Shown here: piece after piece, positions 1 through 12,528 of the stretch | How the letters are laid out: the number at the start of each line of letters is the position of its first letter | Position numbering within the stretch: the stretch's first letter is position 1 | Origin: Zingiber officinale | Taxonomy: Eukaryota; Streptophyta; Magnoliopsida; Zingiberales; Zingiberaceae | NCBI RefSeq assembly: GCF_018446385.1 | Contig: NC_055991.1 | Span: 114,795,794 to 114,859,793, forward strand | Direction: 5' to 3' | DNA: 64,000 bases | The notes under the pieces: generated by a model | Databases searched by the model: none | What the model was told of the DNA's origin: nothing | What the model saw: the letters and a program-made list of their open reading frames with translations, nothing else | Program-made: the position numbers and the translations under genes

Positions 1-2548
1 TTCATGGACTCCAACTTTACTCTTAGTTAACAACATAATAACTTCCATCTATCATGAGTAAATTGAAATTGATTTCACACTAAAAATCTCACAAGATAAA
101 ATTTTTGTGGCCCTCATTCTATCTCACATGTAATCACAATAGTGGAGGGCGCTCATGCTACTTGTGCTTCTTACCTTGCCATATGCTTGCTTATCTTCTA
201 CTCTCTACCATGATCATAGAAAACAATCACATTTATAAAGGTTAATCATTGAAAAGAGAATGCAAAAGTATGAAAAAGGAAAGATGAAAAAGAATGTTTT
301 GATTTAAGTTCTAGTGGAAGACATGGATACAAAGAATGTTATCTAATGAATACCGACCATTCTTCTTTATTTCTCTTCCCTTTCTTCCTGGACTAAAATT
401 GTACCAATTCTGTTGGAGTTCAATGTAAGCAAGAACCATGTCATCAATTCTCTGTTAAAGTACACCAGCTTCATTTCAATTCAATTCTCAGCTTTTATGC
501 ATTTTCATTCCTAATCATTCCTACATAGTTCCTGAGTCAAATGTTCATTGCTCACTTAAGCTTTTTTAGGTTCGCAGCAATATCAAATCTGAATTTCAGT
601 TTTTACTGTTTAAAGTACCACTTCTCTAATGTTCTAAGAATTTCAGAACAAACTTTGAAACTTAGCCAATTCTGCACAGTGAGCAACTCAACTTCCCTTC
701 TCTGAATCTTTCTTCTGAACCTAATAACTACTGGTCAGAATTTGCAACACAATCTTTGCACAAAACTGATACTTAATTTCCTTTTCCTGAATTCAATCTT
801 AACATTTCTGCATTTCTTGGATTCTGCCTTTCCATCTTCTCTTCAGATTTCAGAGCTTTCTGAATTAAAGAAATGTCAACCCAAGAATCTGCAAGAGGTT
901 TCTAGATACATGAGATGGAATGGTTTTCTACAAATTATTTTCGAATTTTAATCTATTTTGATCAGATTAAGCAAGCTCATTGTTGTTTCAGAGCTTCTAA
1001 ACAGTGAACATTCCATTTTCAGATTGTTTCATTTCCAGCATTACTCAATTCCATAATTCAAATCCACTGCTCGAATTCAATTAAAGCTCAAGCTCTCCCC
1101 CACACTTAAACTTCATTCCGTCTCGGATTGAAAAGGCCACCATATTTATTCAATTTATAACCTAAACAGATACAGCTGCAAATCTCAACTCTAGGTTCTG
1201 AAATTCTGGGCACTTCCAGGTTATGAAATTTCTACATTCTGCAGCCATTGATCCTTTAATACCATTTGTCTATTCATGTTGCCAGGTTCCCCTTGAACTT
1301 TATCAGATGTTTGATACTACTTCCAACTTTTGATACGCATTGGATACTTAAACATCATTTTCATTATATCTGGATCTACACTGTTTCAGCAGATTCTAAT
1401 ATCCACTCTCTGCTGCATCCAGTTCCAAAACTACATTCACAGATTGTAGCCTTCAACGTTTAAACAGTTTCAAGTGCTTCTTGAATTTGTACAGCATCTC
1501 CAGAAATTACTACAACCAATGAACTATTTCAAATATCTTCAATTCTGAATTTGTTTCTTTTCCTAATTCTGCAACTTCTGAACAGCTTATCAAAGCTTGT
1601 TCAATCTTCAATTTCCGTATTAATAGAAATCTAAGATACCATTTGTTACTGCATTTTGTAGCATTTCCTTTTAAGCTTATCCTTTATTTAAAGGTCACTT
1701 CAATTTCCGGCACAACATTGATACTAAGCTTTTCATTCTCATATCCTGCACAATACAATGTTCAATCTGCACAGTTCTCTCATTTCAAAAAAATGCAATT
1801 CATTTCAGAACACCAGAACATAATGTTATTACCAACCAAAAGAAATCCTTCAAAAGAATCAATCACTTAGCACTTTCACTTCCCATTCTTGAACCACTCC
1901 AATGTTCTTCATGCAAACAAAATATAATCCACAAATATCATCCAAAAATTCCTTCCCCCACACTTTAACTAAATCCTCCTTGGCCAAAATATTCATCATA
2001 TGACAAACCATGTATCCATATTTAAAAGATTCACAAATGAAAAGGCATAAATTGACATGATGATAACAAGAAAGAATAGCAAGAATTTGTGTGGAACAAA
2101 GAAACAAATAGATTTACCTCCAAAAACATGATTTAATCTATTGGATTGTGGTTTTGAAAGAATCAAAGCAAGCGCTAGAGTGTAATAACACAAGTGCATC
2201 ACTCAATTAAGGTTCATCCTCACTAGGTATGAAAAAGTATCAATTCAATTACCAATCAAATGTCCATTCTTAAGTTGCAACCTTGAGAAAATTAGAAATC
2301 CATAATTGACATTAAGCCCCAAAAATAGATATTCAAATCTGTCTCACATTCTCTACTTCTAATATGTTATAGAAAAATTGCTAAGGGGGTACCATTTTTA
2401 TTCACAGTAGAGAGTTTATTTTCTTACACTAAACTATTATTTGTAAACCAAAGAATTTATTAAGAAACTAAACATGCCATAAGGAACGAACTAAAAGCTA
2501 AGTTGTGAAAGCAAAAGAATATTATTGTGTGAAAGCAAAAAATAAAAG
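1..2548. other. AT-rich non-coding stretch, probably 3' part of the Athila relic
   Basis: No convincing reading frame; the short open frames are AT-rich and resemble nothing. On the minus strand two polypurine runs of the form AAGTGTGGGGGA occur, at about 1094-1110 and 1951-1968. Athila-type elements typically carry such a run near the 3' end of their internal region. The stretch lies directly downstream of the minus-strand Athila pol, so it is most likely its 3' non-coding region and perhaps part of its LTR. No LTR boundary could be placed because the partner LTR is absent. Confidence 0.4.
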
Positions 2549-5235
2549 CTAAGTTGGAACAAACTCCCCTTTAACTGGGTAGATGGCATCAACGTGTTTC
2601 ACTATCTCCATTTCCATTTGGTTATTGGTTTCATAAAAAACTTTAAGTCGATGCCCATTCACCTTGAAAATCCGGCCCGAAGACTCCTCCTTAATCTCAA
2701 TAACTCCATAAGAGAAAACATTAGTAACAACAAATGGACCTTCCCAACGAGATCTCAATGTACCTTTAATAAATTTGAGCCGTGACCTATATAAAAGCAC
2801 CTTGTCACCAATATGAAATTCCTTACCCACAATGTGCTTATCATGAAAGTTTTTGGTCTTCTCTTTATAGATCCGTGCGTTCTCATAAGCTTCCAACCTA
2901 ATTTCTTCAAGTTCTTGAAGTTGTAACTTCCTTTCTTCTCTTGCTAGGCCAACCTCAAAATTGCAAGCTTTCACGGCCCAAAATGCCTTATGTTCAATCT
3001 CCACTGGAAGATGACAAGCTTTACCATAAACCATTCTGAAAGGAGACATTCCTATAGGAGTCTTAAAAGCAGTCCTATAGGCCCAAAGAGCATCCTCCAA
3101 TCTCTTGCTCCAATCTTTCCTATCAGGCCTCGCAGTTTTCTCAAGAATTGCCTTCACTTCTCTATTTGATACCTCAGCTTGTCCATTTGTTTGAGGATGA
3201 TAGGAAGTAGAAATTCTATGTGAAACCCCATATCTACTCAGCATAGCCTTCATCTGACTGTTGCAAAAATGTGTCCCTTTATCACTGATGATTGCTCTAG
3301 GCACTCCAAACCTGCAGAAAATATATGACCTGACAAAACTCACAACAACTGAAGAATCGTCAGTCCTGATGGGAATAACCTCCACCCATTTGGAAACATA
3401 ATCAACTGCCAATAAAATATATGAAAATCCAAAAGAGACAGGAAATGGACCCATGAAATCAATACCCCATACATCAAAAATCTCACAAAATAACATATAA
3501 TTTTGAGACATTTCATTCCTAGGTCCTATGTTCCCAGTTCGTTGACACCTATCACATGATTTACAAAAAACATAGGCATCACGAAATATGGTAGGCCAAT
3601 AAAAACCACACTCTAACACTTTCCTAGCTGTCCGTTGTGGTCCAAAATGGCCACCAAACTCAGATGAATGACAGAATGATAATACAGACTGAAACTCCAA
3701 ATTAGGTATGCATCTTCTAATGATTTGATCACCACAAAATTTCCACAAATAAGGATCATCCCATACATAATATTTGGAATCACTTTTCAATTTATCTTTT
3801 TGAGCTTTTGAAAATTGTACAGGAAAAACTTTACCTACTAAGAAGTTAACCAAATCTGCATACCATGGAGACTCACCATGCACCCTAAAAAGCTGCTCAT
3901 CTCTAAAATCATCATCAATAGCTGTGTGATCTAGTTCCCCTTCAATTCTGCTCAAATGATCTGCAACCAAGTTCTCCTTCCCACTCCTATCACGAATCTC
4001 CAAATCAAACTCCTGGAGTAGAAGCATCCATCTAATCAATCTGGGCTTAGCATCAGGCTTCTTGAGGAGAAACTTCAAAGCTGCATGATCAGAAAATACA
4101 ACCACGTGAGAACAAAGCAAATATGAACGAAATTTATCCAAAGAAAAAACAATAGAAAGAAGCTCCTTTTCTGTCATGGTGTAATTGGCTTGAGCTGAAT
4201 CCAAAGTCTTCGATGCATAGCAGATCACATGTGGTGCTCCTTCTACTCTCTGTGCCAAAACTGCCCCAATGACAAAATTCGAAGCATCACACATAAGCTC
4301 AAATGGTAATGTCCAATCCGGTGGCCTGATGATAGGTGCAGAAATCAAAGCCTCCTTCAATCTCTTAAAAGCTTCCTTGCACCTCTGATCAAATTGAAAC
4401 TCCACATCTTTCTGAAGAAGCTGTGACAGTGGAAGAGCAATCTTGCTGAAGTCTCTAATAAATCTCCTGTAAAATCCTGCATGACCAAGAAAAGCTCGAA
4501 CATCCCGCACGCATGCGGGGTAAGATAAAGAAGATATAGCACTAATTTTAGCAGGATCTACCTCAATTCCTCTCCTAGAGACTATATGTCCTAAAACAAT
4601 ACCATGCTCAACCATAAAGTGACATTTTTCAAAATTAAGTACCAAGTCTGTCTCGATACATCTATCTAAAACCCTAGACAAATTTCCTAGACATGCATCA
4701 AAAGATGAACCCTATACAGAAAAATCATCCATAAAAACCTCCATGCAATGCGCTAATAAATCTCCAAAAATACTCACCATGCACCGTTGAAAGGTTCCTG
4801 GAGCGTTGCAGAGTCCAAATGGCATACGTCTATAAGCGAATGTACCGAAAGGACAAGTGAAAGTAGTCTTCTCCTGATCCTCTGGTGCGATGCAAATCTG
4901 AAAATATCCTGTGTAACCGTCAAGGAAGCAATAATGTGACTTACCCACCAATCTCTCCAACATCTGATCAATAAAAGGCAAAGGGTAATGGTCCTTCCTT
5001 CTTGCCTGGTTCAGCTTCCTGTAGTCTATACAAACTCTCCATGAATTCTTCACCCTGATAGGCACCAACTCATTCTCTTCATTAGCCACAACTGTCACTC
5101 CAGATTTCTTTGGTACCACATGAATAGGACTTACCCACTTACTATCAGAAATAGGGTAAATGATACCTGCCCGTAGAAGTCTAGTCACCTCTTTCTTTAC
5201 TACATCAAGCATCAGTGGGTTAAGTTTTCTCTGGG
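2549..5235 (-). pseudogene. Athila-lineage Ty3/gypsy pol (RT-RNase H-integrase), one in-frame stop
   Basis: Reverse transcriptase, RNase H and integrase of an Athila-type LTR retrotransposon. The upstream open part (5212-4715) has the RT core: YPISDSKWVSPIHVVPKKSG, WRVCIDYRKLN, FGTFAYRRMPFGLCNAP and the catalytic FMDD near 4724-4735. One in-frame TAG at 4712-4714 follows, then the same frame stays open for 710 codons. That part holds RNase H (start near [15 protein letters not shown]) and an integrase with an HHCC finger ([17 protein letters not shown]) and the DDE triad in [16 protein letters not shown] and [10 protein letters not shown]. Gag and protease are missing: similarity stops at about 5235, where an LTR fragment begins. 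A single stop in roughly 880 codons marks a fairly young relic truncated at its 5' side. Confidence 0.9.
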
Positions 5236-5525
5236 GTTACCCCCTAGGACTTTTGCCTGAAACTCTCGACCCGTCAAGACTTTCCGCATAGGGTTACCAC
5301 CCCCTATGACCTAGAGTTACAACCCCCTAGGGTTTTCCTCCACCTAGGGTTACCGCCCCCTAGGACCTAAGGTTACCACCCCTTAGGATTTTCACCTGCC
5401 TAACCACAGTTAGGACTTTCCTGAAACACTCAATCAAGCACGTTAGATCACAACAAGACTTAACTTTGAATCCTTTGCCATTATCAAAACTTGGATTCGA
5501 TTGTCGGATGCTTCCCGCACCAACA
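5236..5525 (-). mobile_element. LTR fragment (Copia/SIRE-like) between the Athila and pararetrovirus relics
   Basis: On the minus strand it begins TGTTGGTGCGGG, the same start as the LTRs of the complete Copia element at 52-60 kb, and continues with the family-typical text of a DNA segment with TTTTGATAATGGCAAAGG. The left half holds four or five degenerate copies of a roughly 25-bp unit around CTAGGGTTACCGCCCCCTAG, each nearly palindromic. No internal region or target duplication is visible. It is a scrap that truncates both neighbours. Confidence 0.6.
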
Positions 5526-8500
5526 TCATGATGCATCTTAACTTGTCAAAATCATGATTTCATATCAATTTTTTAGTACCATCTTGTGTTTTGTATTTTG
5601 TTTAGAAGTTGATTTTTTGTCAGATATCTTATATCCGTGTTTCTGACAGTTATCATTAAGTCTTTTATAGTTTAAAATCATTCTAGATTGTCCGTGTTTT
5701 TGTTCAAATCCTTTATTTACTATGAAAGCTGGACTTCTATGCCAATAAGTAGATCTTTGGATTACTCCCAGAGTTAGTAATTATTTGATGTGCATTGTGC
5801 ATTCTTCTACTTCCCAATTCGTGTATCTTAAGTCTTGGGCTTTTATGGTAAAGTCTAGGTTTATTATTACTAATTTACAATAAATCTTATCTCGTTCCTA
5901 ATATTTGGTAGGATTCTCGCCTATGATTTCTAATTTTTCTAATCAAGATATCAAAGAATCTAGGTCTGGTTGTGTCTTTATTAAGTGCAGTAAATATATG
6001 GGAGAAAGTAAATCTTCTGAAAGGTCTAAGTCTGAATTACTAGGATCTTCTATAAAAGTTTCCATTTTATAAAGGCTTGTATAACTAAGTACTGTTAGTT
6101 TTCCTGTAGTTCGTTGAATGCTAATGCACATGATAGTTCCTGTGTTAATAAATAGGAACCTTTACAACCTTTACAAGAAGTCTAATCTATACAGTGGCAT
6201 GTATCATTGTTAGTAATAGAGGTAGATGTTGAAGATATATCCTTATTAGTGATGGTGGAAATAGGTGTGGACTTCTAGGTTGTAAGGGTATCACCATACT
6301 TTCGGATGGTAGAAGGGTAGTCAAAAATAATTGGAGAGACGATAGGTGTACGTAGAGAGAAAAATAACATAGTCTTTTGTAAGGAACAATGCTTGATCCT
6401 AAGCAATGAAAAAACTAAGTCCCAAAATTAAGTGGAGATTAGGTTATAGAAGGGGTTGAATCCAAAGTTTGGGTAGTGAGAGGGGGGAGGGGGCAAATTT
6501 ACCACAGTTTGTATAAAACCTTAAGTGAGTATTGATAACAAACTTATGACAGGATAATTGTTAACGATCAAACTGGGTATTAACCAGTGGGTTAGCGACT
6601 GTTTTAATGAGTTCTAAAGGTATGATTGAGAATATAGTGGTTTCATCATTTATTCAATTAGTTGTTCCACTGTCAAGAAAAGCATGTAGTGTAAATTTAT
6701 ATCAGTGTATATTGACTAGACAAATAACTCTGATATTAGTAGTTCGTCTAGTGTTGCAGATACTGGAGTTTTTATGAAAACTAATTCAGTATCCGATGTT
6801 GGTTCATTTATCACAATTCCTTTGCCTCGATTGTTAACTATAGGGGTAGAGATTAGCTAGCAAGGCTTCTAGTAGATTGAGTCAAGTTTCTAAAATTGAG
6901 ACTCTTGTTTCAAAAAGCACATTTCTTGTACTCTCTCATACTTATTGAGCAGTAGGTATAAGGATGTTAAACGTTTGTTGTAAGCATATATTACAAATTT
7001 GTCTCCTGCAGAGCTTACAGGTTCCTCTTTTGTCTATGACTGGATAAAACCTGCATAAGAAACAAGGAATATTATTTATTCCTGTTTTTAGGGTCCAATC
7101 ATGAGAACATTCTGGTAATTTTAGTAAAGTAATATGTGGTATGGACTGTGTAAACATAAGGTTCATGTTATCTAGGTCCAAGTCCTCCCATTGTTTTGTT
7201 AAGTCCTCAATTTTTGGCTAGAATGTCTCACTAGGGATTTCGTATTTTTCTGCCAGTGTATATGGGGTGTCTAGGAATGAGTTGACGAGTTAATAATCAG
7301 AGGAAGTAGTTATTTCTTCTATATCCTCTACAGAAATAATATAGTAAATAGAGGAGGTTTCAGACACATCATCTTGAATTTCTATTATGTCCAAATTAGT
7401 ATAAGAGACTAATTTAGTCTCTCTTGTATATAAGTTTTTTCTATTCGGATATGCAAAAGAGAGATGTCCTGGTTCATTACAAGCAAAATAAGTTATAGTA
7501 TCGACATATATTTTCTTTGGTTTAAACCTCCTAACATGTTTATCTTTGTTTAAATAAGGCTTTTTTCCCTTTCTTTTTTTAAATAGTAGCCCTTTGTAGG
7601 CTTGAATTTGGGTTTAGGTTGAATGGTTGGTCTGGTCGGGCTTTTTCTCTATTTGTACCTATGTTCGTTCAATCCATATAGTTACAGAGTATATATTTAA
7701 CTACAGAAACTATATTGTTGTTTTTAAAGTTATTTTTGTATTTGTATATAAGTACATTTTTCCTTAAGTATGGAAATGATATGTTGGATTTAAACTCCCA
7801 TTTTATCATATCGGGGTGTTATTTTTAAGTCTATCCAGACTTTGTAAATTTCTTTACCTAACTCTCCTGGTAATTTACTAAAAAGCCTTTTGCCTAATTT
7901 CGGATTACAATAATTTTTTAATACTACAGTAAGTGCTAGGAAATTATTACAAAAAGGTTTAATCCGGTTCTAGCTAAATAGTTGAAGATGTTCTAAGTCC
8001 TCTCCTTGCTTCCCTTTGTTGTATATCTAATCCTGTATTAGCATCTCTTGTTATTAAAAATCTATGGATGTTATAACAAAAGTTTAAGATGTTATTTCCT
8101 TGAGCTACTATATGAACTATTTCTTCTGGAAATTTTACCTTGTAAGCTTCCCATACAGCTCTAGCTACATGACCTCAGTAATTTTCTCCTATACGCATCA
8201 TGACTTCTCCAGTTTCTATATGAAGTTCATGTCTAGCTTGGTAATCTCTCCTAACAAAAACAATCCACTGTTCTAGATAGGTATCATACATCTAAAGGTC
8301 ATCACACTCAGCTATATTTAGAAGTACTAATTTTTTCCTGAAATAAGTAATTTTTGGTAGTATTCTTTTCCCTATAGTTCGAAGTAAGGGATTATTATTT
8401 GTATATGGAGTTCTTTCTATTCTTGGTGGGTGGCCATGTCCATAATTCGTAGTTCTCATAGAACTTTTTGGATACTGGATTATTGGTGGCCTAGACGTAG

Positions 8501-8560
8501 CAGATGTGGTAATAGTGTAAGATACGACAATTAAATAATAAATGTTATTTGAAAAATAAC
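5526..8560 (-). pseudogene. Endogenous caulimovirid (florendovirus-like) fragment: coat protein, zinc knuckle, protease, start of RT
   Basis: Degraded pararetroviral polyprotein read on the minus strand from about 8520 downward. First comes a coat-protein-type region with RDYQARHELHIETGE, HVARAVWEAYKVKFPEE and AQGNNILNFCYNIHRF (about 8250-8000). A basic region and an eroded CCHC-type knuckle follow near 7500-7450 (ACNEPGH, later Cys lost). A cysteine-rich block is open from 7181 to 6942 (CFLCRFYP, CKLCRRQICNIC). An aspartic-protease-like LDSGTT lies across a frame break near 6680. The beginning of an RT domain (open 6131-5943) runs to 5526, where an LTR fragment cuts it off. Many stops and shifts make it non-functional. 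The domain order and wording fit Caulimoviridae, closest to what I recall of florendoviruses; genus is uncertain. Confidence 0.75.
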
Positions 8561-9313
8561 TTTATTAGATTTTTTAAGAATTTTTATAATTTTTTTGAGA
8601 TTTAAACAGAGTTCGTATGACATTTTGAATAATAAGTGTTCTCTATCAGGTTTAGAGAAAGTCTATTTATTTGTCATCGTTGTCGCGAAATGCCACCAGC
8701 CATTGCAAAGTTGTCTCCCTTCCCCCACACATCTATGATGCGTGCCTGTGCGGACTTGCTCCTTGTTGCGAGCACGGGCCGCCGCTACGCCACCCCTCAC
8801 TTGTGCCCTAATTCTCAAGTCTCTCCCCCATTGTTGGCCACCTCCCTTCGCATGAGGCCAGATCCATGAAGTCATGGTCACCGTCGAGACTCATCATCTT
8901 CTTCTTGCGTCTGTGTCGCCTGATCTCGCCCGACGTCGCTGACCTCACTACGTTGAGTGCTGTCATCGGCCAGTTTGACCCCACTGTATCGAGTCTAGCA
9001 ACCACTGTCGTAGCCCGATGTAGTGGTTATTGCCGCCTCTAGCTGATCACCAATGTCCGTGCACAATAGATTATCATCCTATTGATTCATCATGTTTAGT
9101 AGTTGATACAATAGATTTAATGATGGGTTAATTGATTATAAAATTTGATTAATTTGTGTTGGATTGATTAATGGATGAATTTAGTGAGTTTTGGGAGATG
9201 GTTCATATATAAACCTAATCTAATTAGGTTGTGGAATGGTTAGGGTTAATAGGGTTAACCCTAATTTGATCAATGATTAGATTAATTGAAGTTAATTAAT
9301 GGTTAGGGTTAAT
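8561..9313 (+). mobile_element. Possible fragment of a Tekay/Del-type LTR
   Basis: A GC-rich half (about 8620-9060) is followed by AT-rich sequence containing repeated TTAGGGTTAA/GGGTTAACCC wording. The same succession, GC-rich block then TTAGGGTTAA-type text and 'aggtttata', occurs inside the 2.8-kb LTR at 20038-22850. No open frame in the GC-rich part is supported on either strand. Assignment rests on compositional and short-word likeness only. Confidence 0.3.
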
Positions 9314-9751
9314 GATCATATCAATTAGGGATTTCCTAATTGGATTTAGTATTTAGTTTAGCTAATTAGTACATGATGAGATTTAGCTACAATGTACATC
9401 TTATTGTAGGGCTCTAATTAAAGATGAGCGTCTCAACTTAGGAGTTATTATAAGTACCCTGTGATAGTTTTGATGTGATTAATCATGTCAAGTTAGATTC
9501 TATTATGTTTTGATATCCTATGTATAAGTGTAGATCATATCAATTAGGAATTTCCTAATTGGATTTAGGATTTAGTTTAGGTAGTTAGTACATGATGAGA
9601 TATAGCTACAATGTACATCTTATTGTAGGGCTCTAATTAGAGATGAGTGTCTCATCTTAGGAGTTATTGTAAGTACCCTGTGGTAGTTCTGATGTAATCA
9701 GCCAAGTCAAGCTAGGTTCTGTTATGTTTTGATACCCTATGTCAAAGTGTG
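9314..9751 (+). repeat. Direct tandem duplication, about 219 bp x 2
   Basis: The block beginning GATCATATCAATTAGG at 9314 recurs at 9533 with scattered substitutions through to about 9751. Each copy joins a piece of the preceding repeat to the first 80 or so bases of a Copia LTR (GTTTTGATGTGAT and AAGTGT words shared with 49007-49100). The duplication therefore happened after the Copia insertion, or by slippage at its edge. Confidence 0.8.
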
Positions 9752-10590
9752 TAGGAAGTTAGAAGCACAAGAAGCCGAGCGAAATACGTAGCTAGCGAGA
9801 AGGACGGCACGGGAGAGAATCGACGGGCTCAGTGCGTCCGAGGGACGAAATGATACAAAAGAGTACACTAACGGACGAGAAGGAAATGCATGGCGATTCC
9901 AATGGATGAGAAGTCGGAGCGGAAGACTACTCGAGAAGGCCGGAAAAGGGGTTCGAGTGAGCCCTATTCCGGATGACCGAAATCACCCAAAGCAAAGCTG
10001 GAGCGGAAGACCCGGATATGAAGTCAACTTCGAGTTGCCCTGGTCCGGGCGCCCGGATCACTCGAGGCAGCGAAGGCACCCCGGGTGTGAGCCCGTGGTC
10101 GTAGGCCGGTTCAGCCCTGTTTGGGCGCCCAGACCAGAAACTTATCAAAATATGTGCTATCGTGATCCAGTACGATGTGGATAAAATTCTATTCACGTCC
10201 AAATGCCTGGAACTCTTCCAAGCACCCCGATCAGGACTATAAATATAGCCCTGATCCCAGAAGCTAAACAGAACATTTATAAATGATATATTTTCAGTTT
10301 AGCTTTGTAATTAAGTGTGTTAACTGCTATAAGATGCTTCTCCACCTAAAGGAGACTTTAGTGGACTTTTTTAACGTCTTGGATTAACAATCTTCTGATT
10401 GTAAACCAAGTAAAATCTCTATACAAGAAAGGTATTTGTCTATACAAGTGCATTTTAGTGGCCATTTCTTTTTAATTAGTTTCTTTTCTATACAAGTGTC
10501 TGTTCTAATAAAGTTGTAAAATATAAGAAAGGTATTTGTTTTTTATTTAAAGCTATTCACTCTTCTCTCGCTGGCTACAAAGGACCAACA
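9672..10590 (+). mobile_element. 5' LTR of Copia-A (degenerate, Maximus/SIRE-like)
   Basis: It matches the LTR at 49007-49885 over its length: AGCGAGAAGGACGGCACGGG, TCGACGGGCTC, GTGCGTCCGAGGGACGA and GAGCCCTATTCCG. It also shares the GGGCGCCCGGA module near 10047 and a TATA box inside an inverted repeat (10229-10256). It ends GGACCAACA before a decayed primer-binding site, TTGATATTAGAGCC at 10592, against the expected TGGTATCAGAGC of initiator tRNA-Met. The left boundary is blurred by the 219-bp duplication. Confidence 0.65.
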
Positions 10591-10647
10591 ATTGATATTA
10601 GAGCCAAATCACTTCAGAAGAACTAACCGTTGACCGAAGCTCAAGAA

Positions 10648-11492
10648 ATGACCAAAGCTAGCATCTACCCATCAGTATTCGAGAGGGAGTTCACGTTTTA
10701 GAGACATCAAATAGAGGTATATTATAAAACTAATTTCAATATTTTACTAATGATTAAGTATGATTTTGATATGCCTAAAAGTGGAGAAGGAAAAGAACTT
10801 GAGGAGCATCGATGGACTGAGAAGCAGCACAACACTTTTATGGCAAATGGTAAGGCTGAGTTCTACCTTCTGAGTATTCTGCCTACCCAGGATCTCAATA
10901 GAATCGGCAAATACAAGAGTGCAAAAGAACTTTGGTAAAAGTTCTTGAAACTCTACGAAGAACCAAAAGAAATCGAATCCAACTTCTCGACGGACACTAA
11001 GTCATCATCAGAAGAATTTGAGACTGAGGAAATTACCGGAATATTTCTTATAGCCGAAACCTGAAGACAATGAAAGTTCATCATAGACGAGCATCAAGAG
11101 CATCAATGAAGGGGGAGAAACATCAGAAGAAATCAACTCTATAGGGGGAGCATCAGATTCTGAGATCGACAAGGTAAGTCAGGTACGATCTCTACATCCA
11201 GATAAATTATTTAAATTTATAAAAATATTGTCAAAAAGTTCTTGCAAATTAGAAATAGAAAATAAAAAATTATTAAAAGAAAATAATAAGTTAAAAGGAA
11301 CTTTAGCAACGTCTTATCGATTAGAGGATTTGGACAAGATAAAAATTATAAATTATAAATTAAAAATAGAAATAAAAAATCTTGCATGCTCACATGTTCA
11401 ACAAGTTCAAATTTATAATAGATTAAATTGATATTTTAGATATCATCAGGGCCAAATTAGAAAATTGTCACCAAAGTATATTCCTAAAACAC
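10648..11492 (+). pseudogene. Copia-A gag remnant
   Basis: Starts ATG at 10648 (MTKASIYPSVF), followed by a stop within 20 codons. The open part 10750-10938 (KYDFDMPKSGEGKELEEHRW, AEFYLLSILPTQDLNRI, KSAKELW) aligns segment by segment with the gag of Copia-C at 49942-50196 and 63457 onward, so both belong to one family. The middle of gag, including the zinc knuckle, is deleted. A coiled-coil-like tail (ENKKLLKENNKLKGTL, 11228-11431) remains. The reading is broken by stops and cannot make a Gag. Confidence 0.7.
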
Positions 11493-11496
11493 CAGT

Positions 11497-11942
11497 CGAC
11501 TGGTAACGGTAAAACAGCAAGGCAGTTTTCCCAAGCTCTATATAGTGGAGTTTGGGGTGGCTGGCTTTGGTTGACGAAATTAGACTTGATTAAAATTTAA
11601 TTAGAGTCTCTAAGCTCTCGTTGCAAAAAAGGTGTTCTTGATCGAGTTGTGGTGAGGTTTCTCCACCGACAAGGAGGATTGTGCTAGCTAGAGTTTTCGG
11701 GGGCTAATCCACCGACAGATAGGGATCGTCCATCTTACGGACAACTGTGGAGTAGGAGCTTTATCTCTGAACCACGTAAATCGACGTGTAGTGATTTGCA
11801 TTCCTTTCCTTTAGTCTTTAGCTTTCGTATTTGTACTTAGTATTAGATTTTCACTGCGCAACTAACAAATACGTAGGAGGCGATCAATTGGGGACAACAA
11901 CTATTCAACCCCTCTTCTAGCCAGCCACAAGATCCCCAACAT
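11497..11942 (+). mobile_element. LTR fragment inserted in Copia-A
   Basis: Starts with the perfect palindrome ACCAGTCGACTGGT (11498-11511), followed by a TATA-like CTCTATATAG at about 11536. It ends with CAACCCCTCTTCTAGCC...GATCCCCAACA, wording typical of Copia LTR 3' ends. Copia-A coding sequence lies on both sides (gag tail before, RT end after). It seems to be the 3' half of a foreign LTR; no target duplication was recognised. Confidence 0.5.
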
Positions 11943-11944
11943 AA

Positions 11945-12356
11945 ACTACTTTTTAGGACTATAAACTAAACAAACTAAAGAAAGAAACTATGTTCACTAA
12001 GACAAACATACAAAAGAACTAATTAGGAAATTTGGTATGAAAAGCTCTAAAAAACTAAAAACACCTATGGCAAGTACCATAAACATAGATAGTGACCCAA
12101 ATGGTAATTTAGTTGACTTAAAGCATTATAGAAGCATGATAGGAAGCTTACTTTACTTAACTACAAGCAGACTTGATATATTATTTGTAGTAAGTATGTG
12201 CACTAGATATCGAACATGCGCTAAAGAATCTCACTTATCAAATGTTAAAAGAATATTTAGATATCTAAAAGTAGTTGTAAGTGTAGGAATGTGGTACCTA
12301 AGAATATCAAACTTTAAGTTAGTTGGCTATTTTGATTCATATTATGCTGGCTGTAA
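11945..12356 (+). pseudogene. Copia-A RT/RNase H remnant, part 1 (interrupted by CACTA-1)
   Basis: The C-terminal part of a Copia reverse transcriptase and the start of RNase H: KLKTPMAST, HYRSMIGSLLYLTTSRLDI, CTRYRTCAKESHLSNVKRI, FRYLK and LVGYFDSYYAGC. The next codons should read into the K-S-T-S block of Copia RNase H. Instead CACTACAAAAAA begins at 12357. The missing block reappears at about 35640. Most of pol upstream (protease, integrase, RT core) is absent. Confidence 0.8.
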
Positions 12357-12528
12357 CACTACAAAAAAATTGGACATTAGGACCGCAATATTAGCAGCGG
12401 TTGATGAAGCGGTTGTAAAAGCATATCCAATAGAATCGGTCAAGTTTAATCGCTCTTAAAATCGCTTCAATTGAGTTTTTTTTGATGCGGTTGGTAAACC
12501 GTTGCTATTGGACACATATAGAACTGGT

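Noticed and set aside
8636..9005. Overlapping 65-77 codon frames in a GC-rich patch
   Set aside because: No domain, conflicting strands, and the patch resembles LTR leader sequence.
9230..9315. Telomere-like TTAGGGTTAA words
   Set aside because: Only a few isolated, irregular copies; the same wording occurs in the chromovirus LTR, so it is not an interstitial telomere array.
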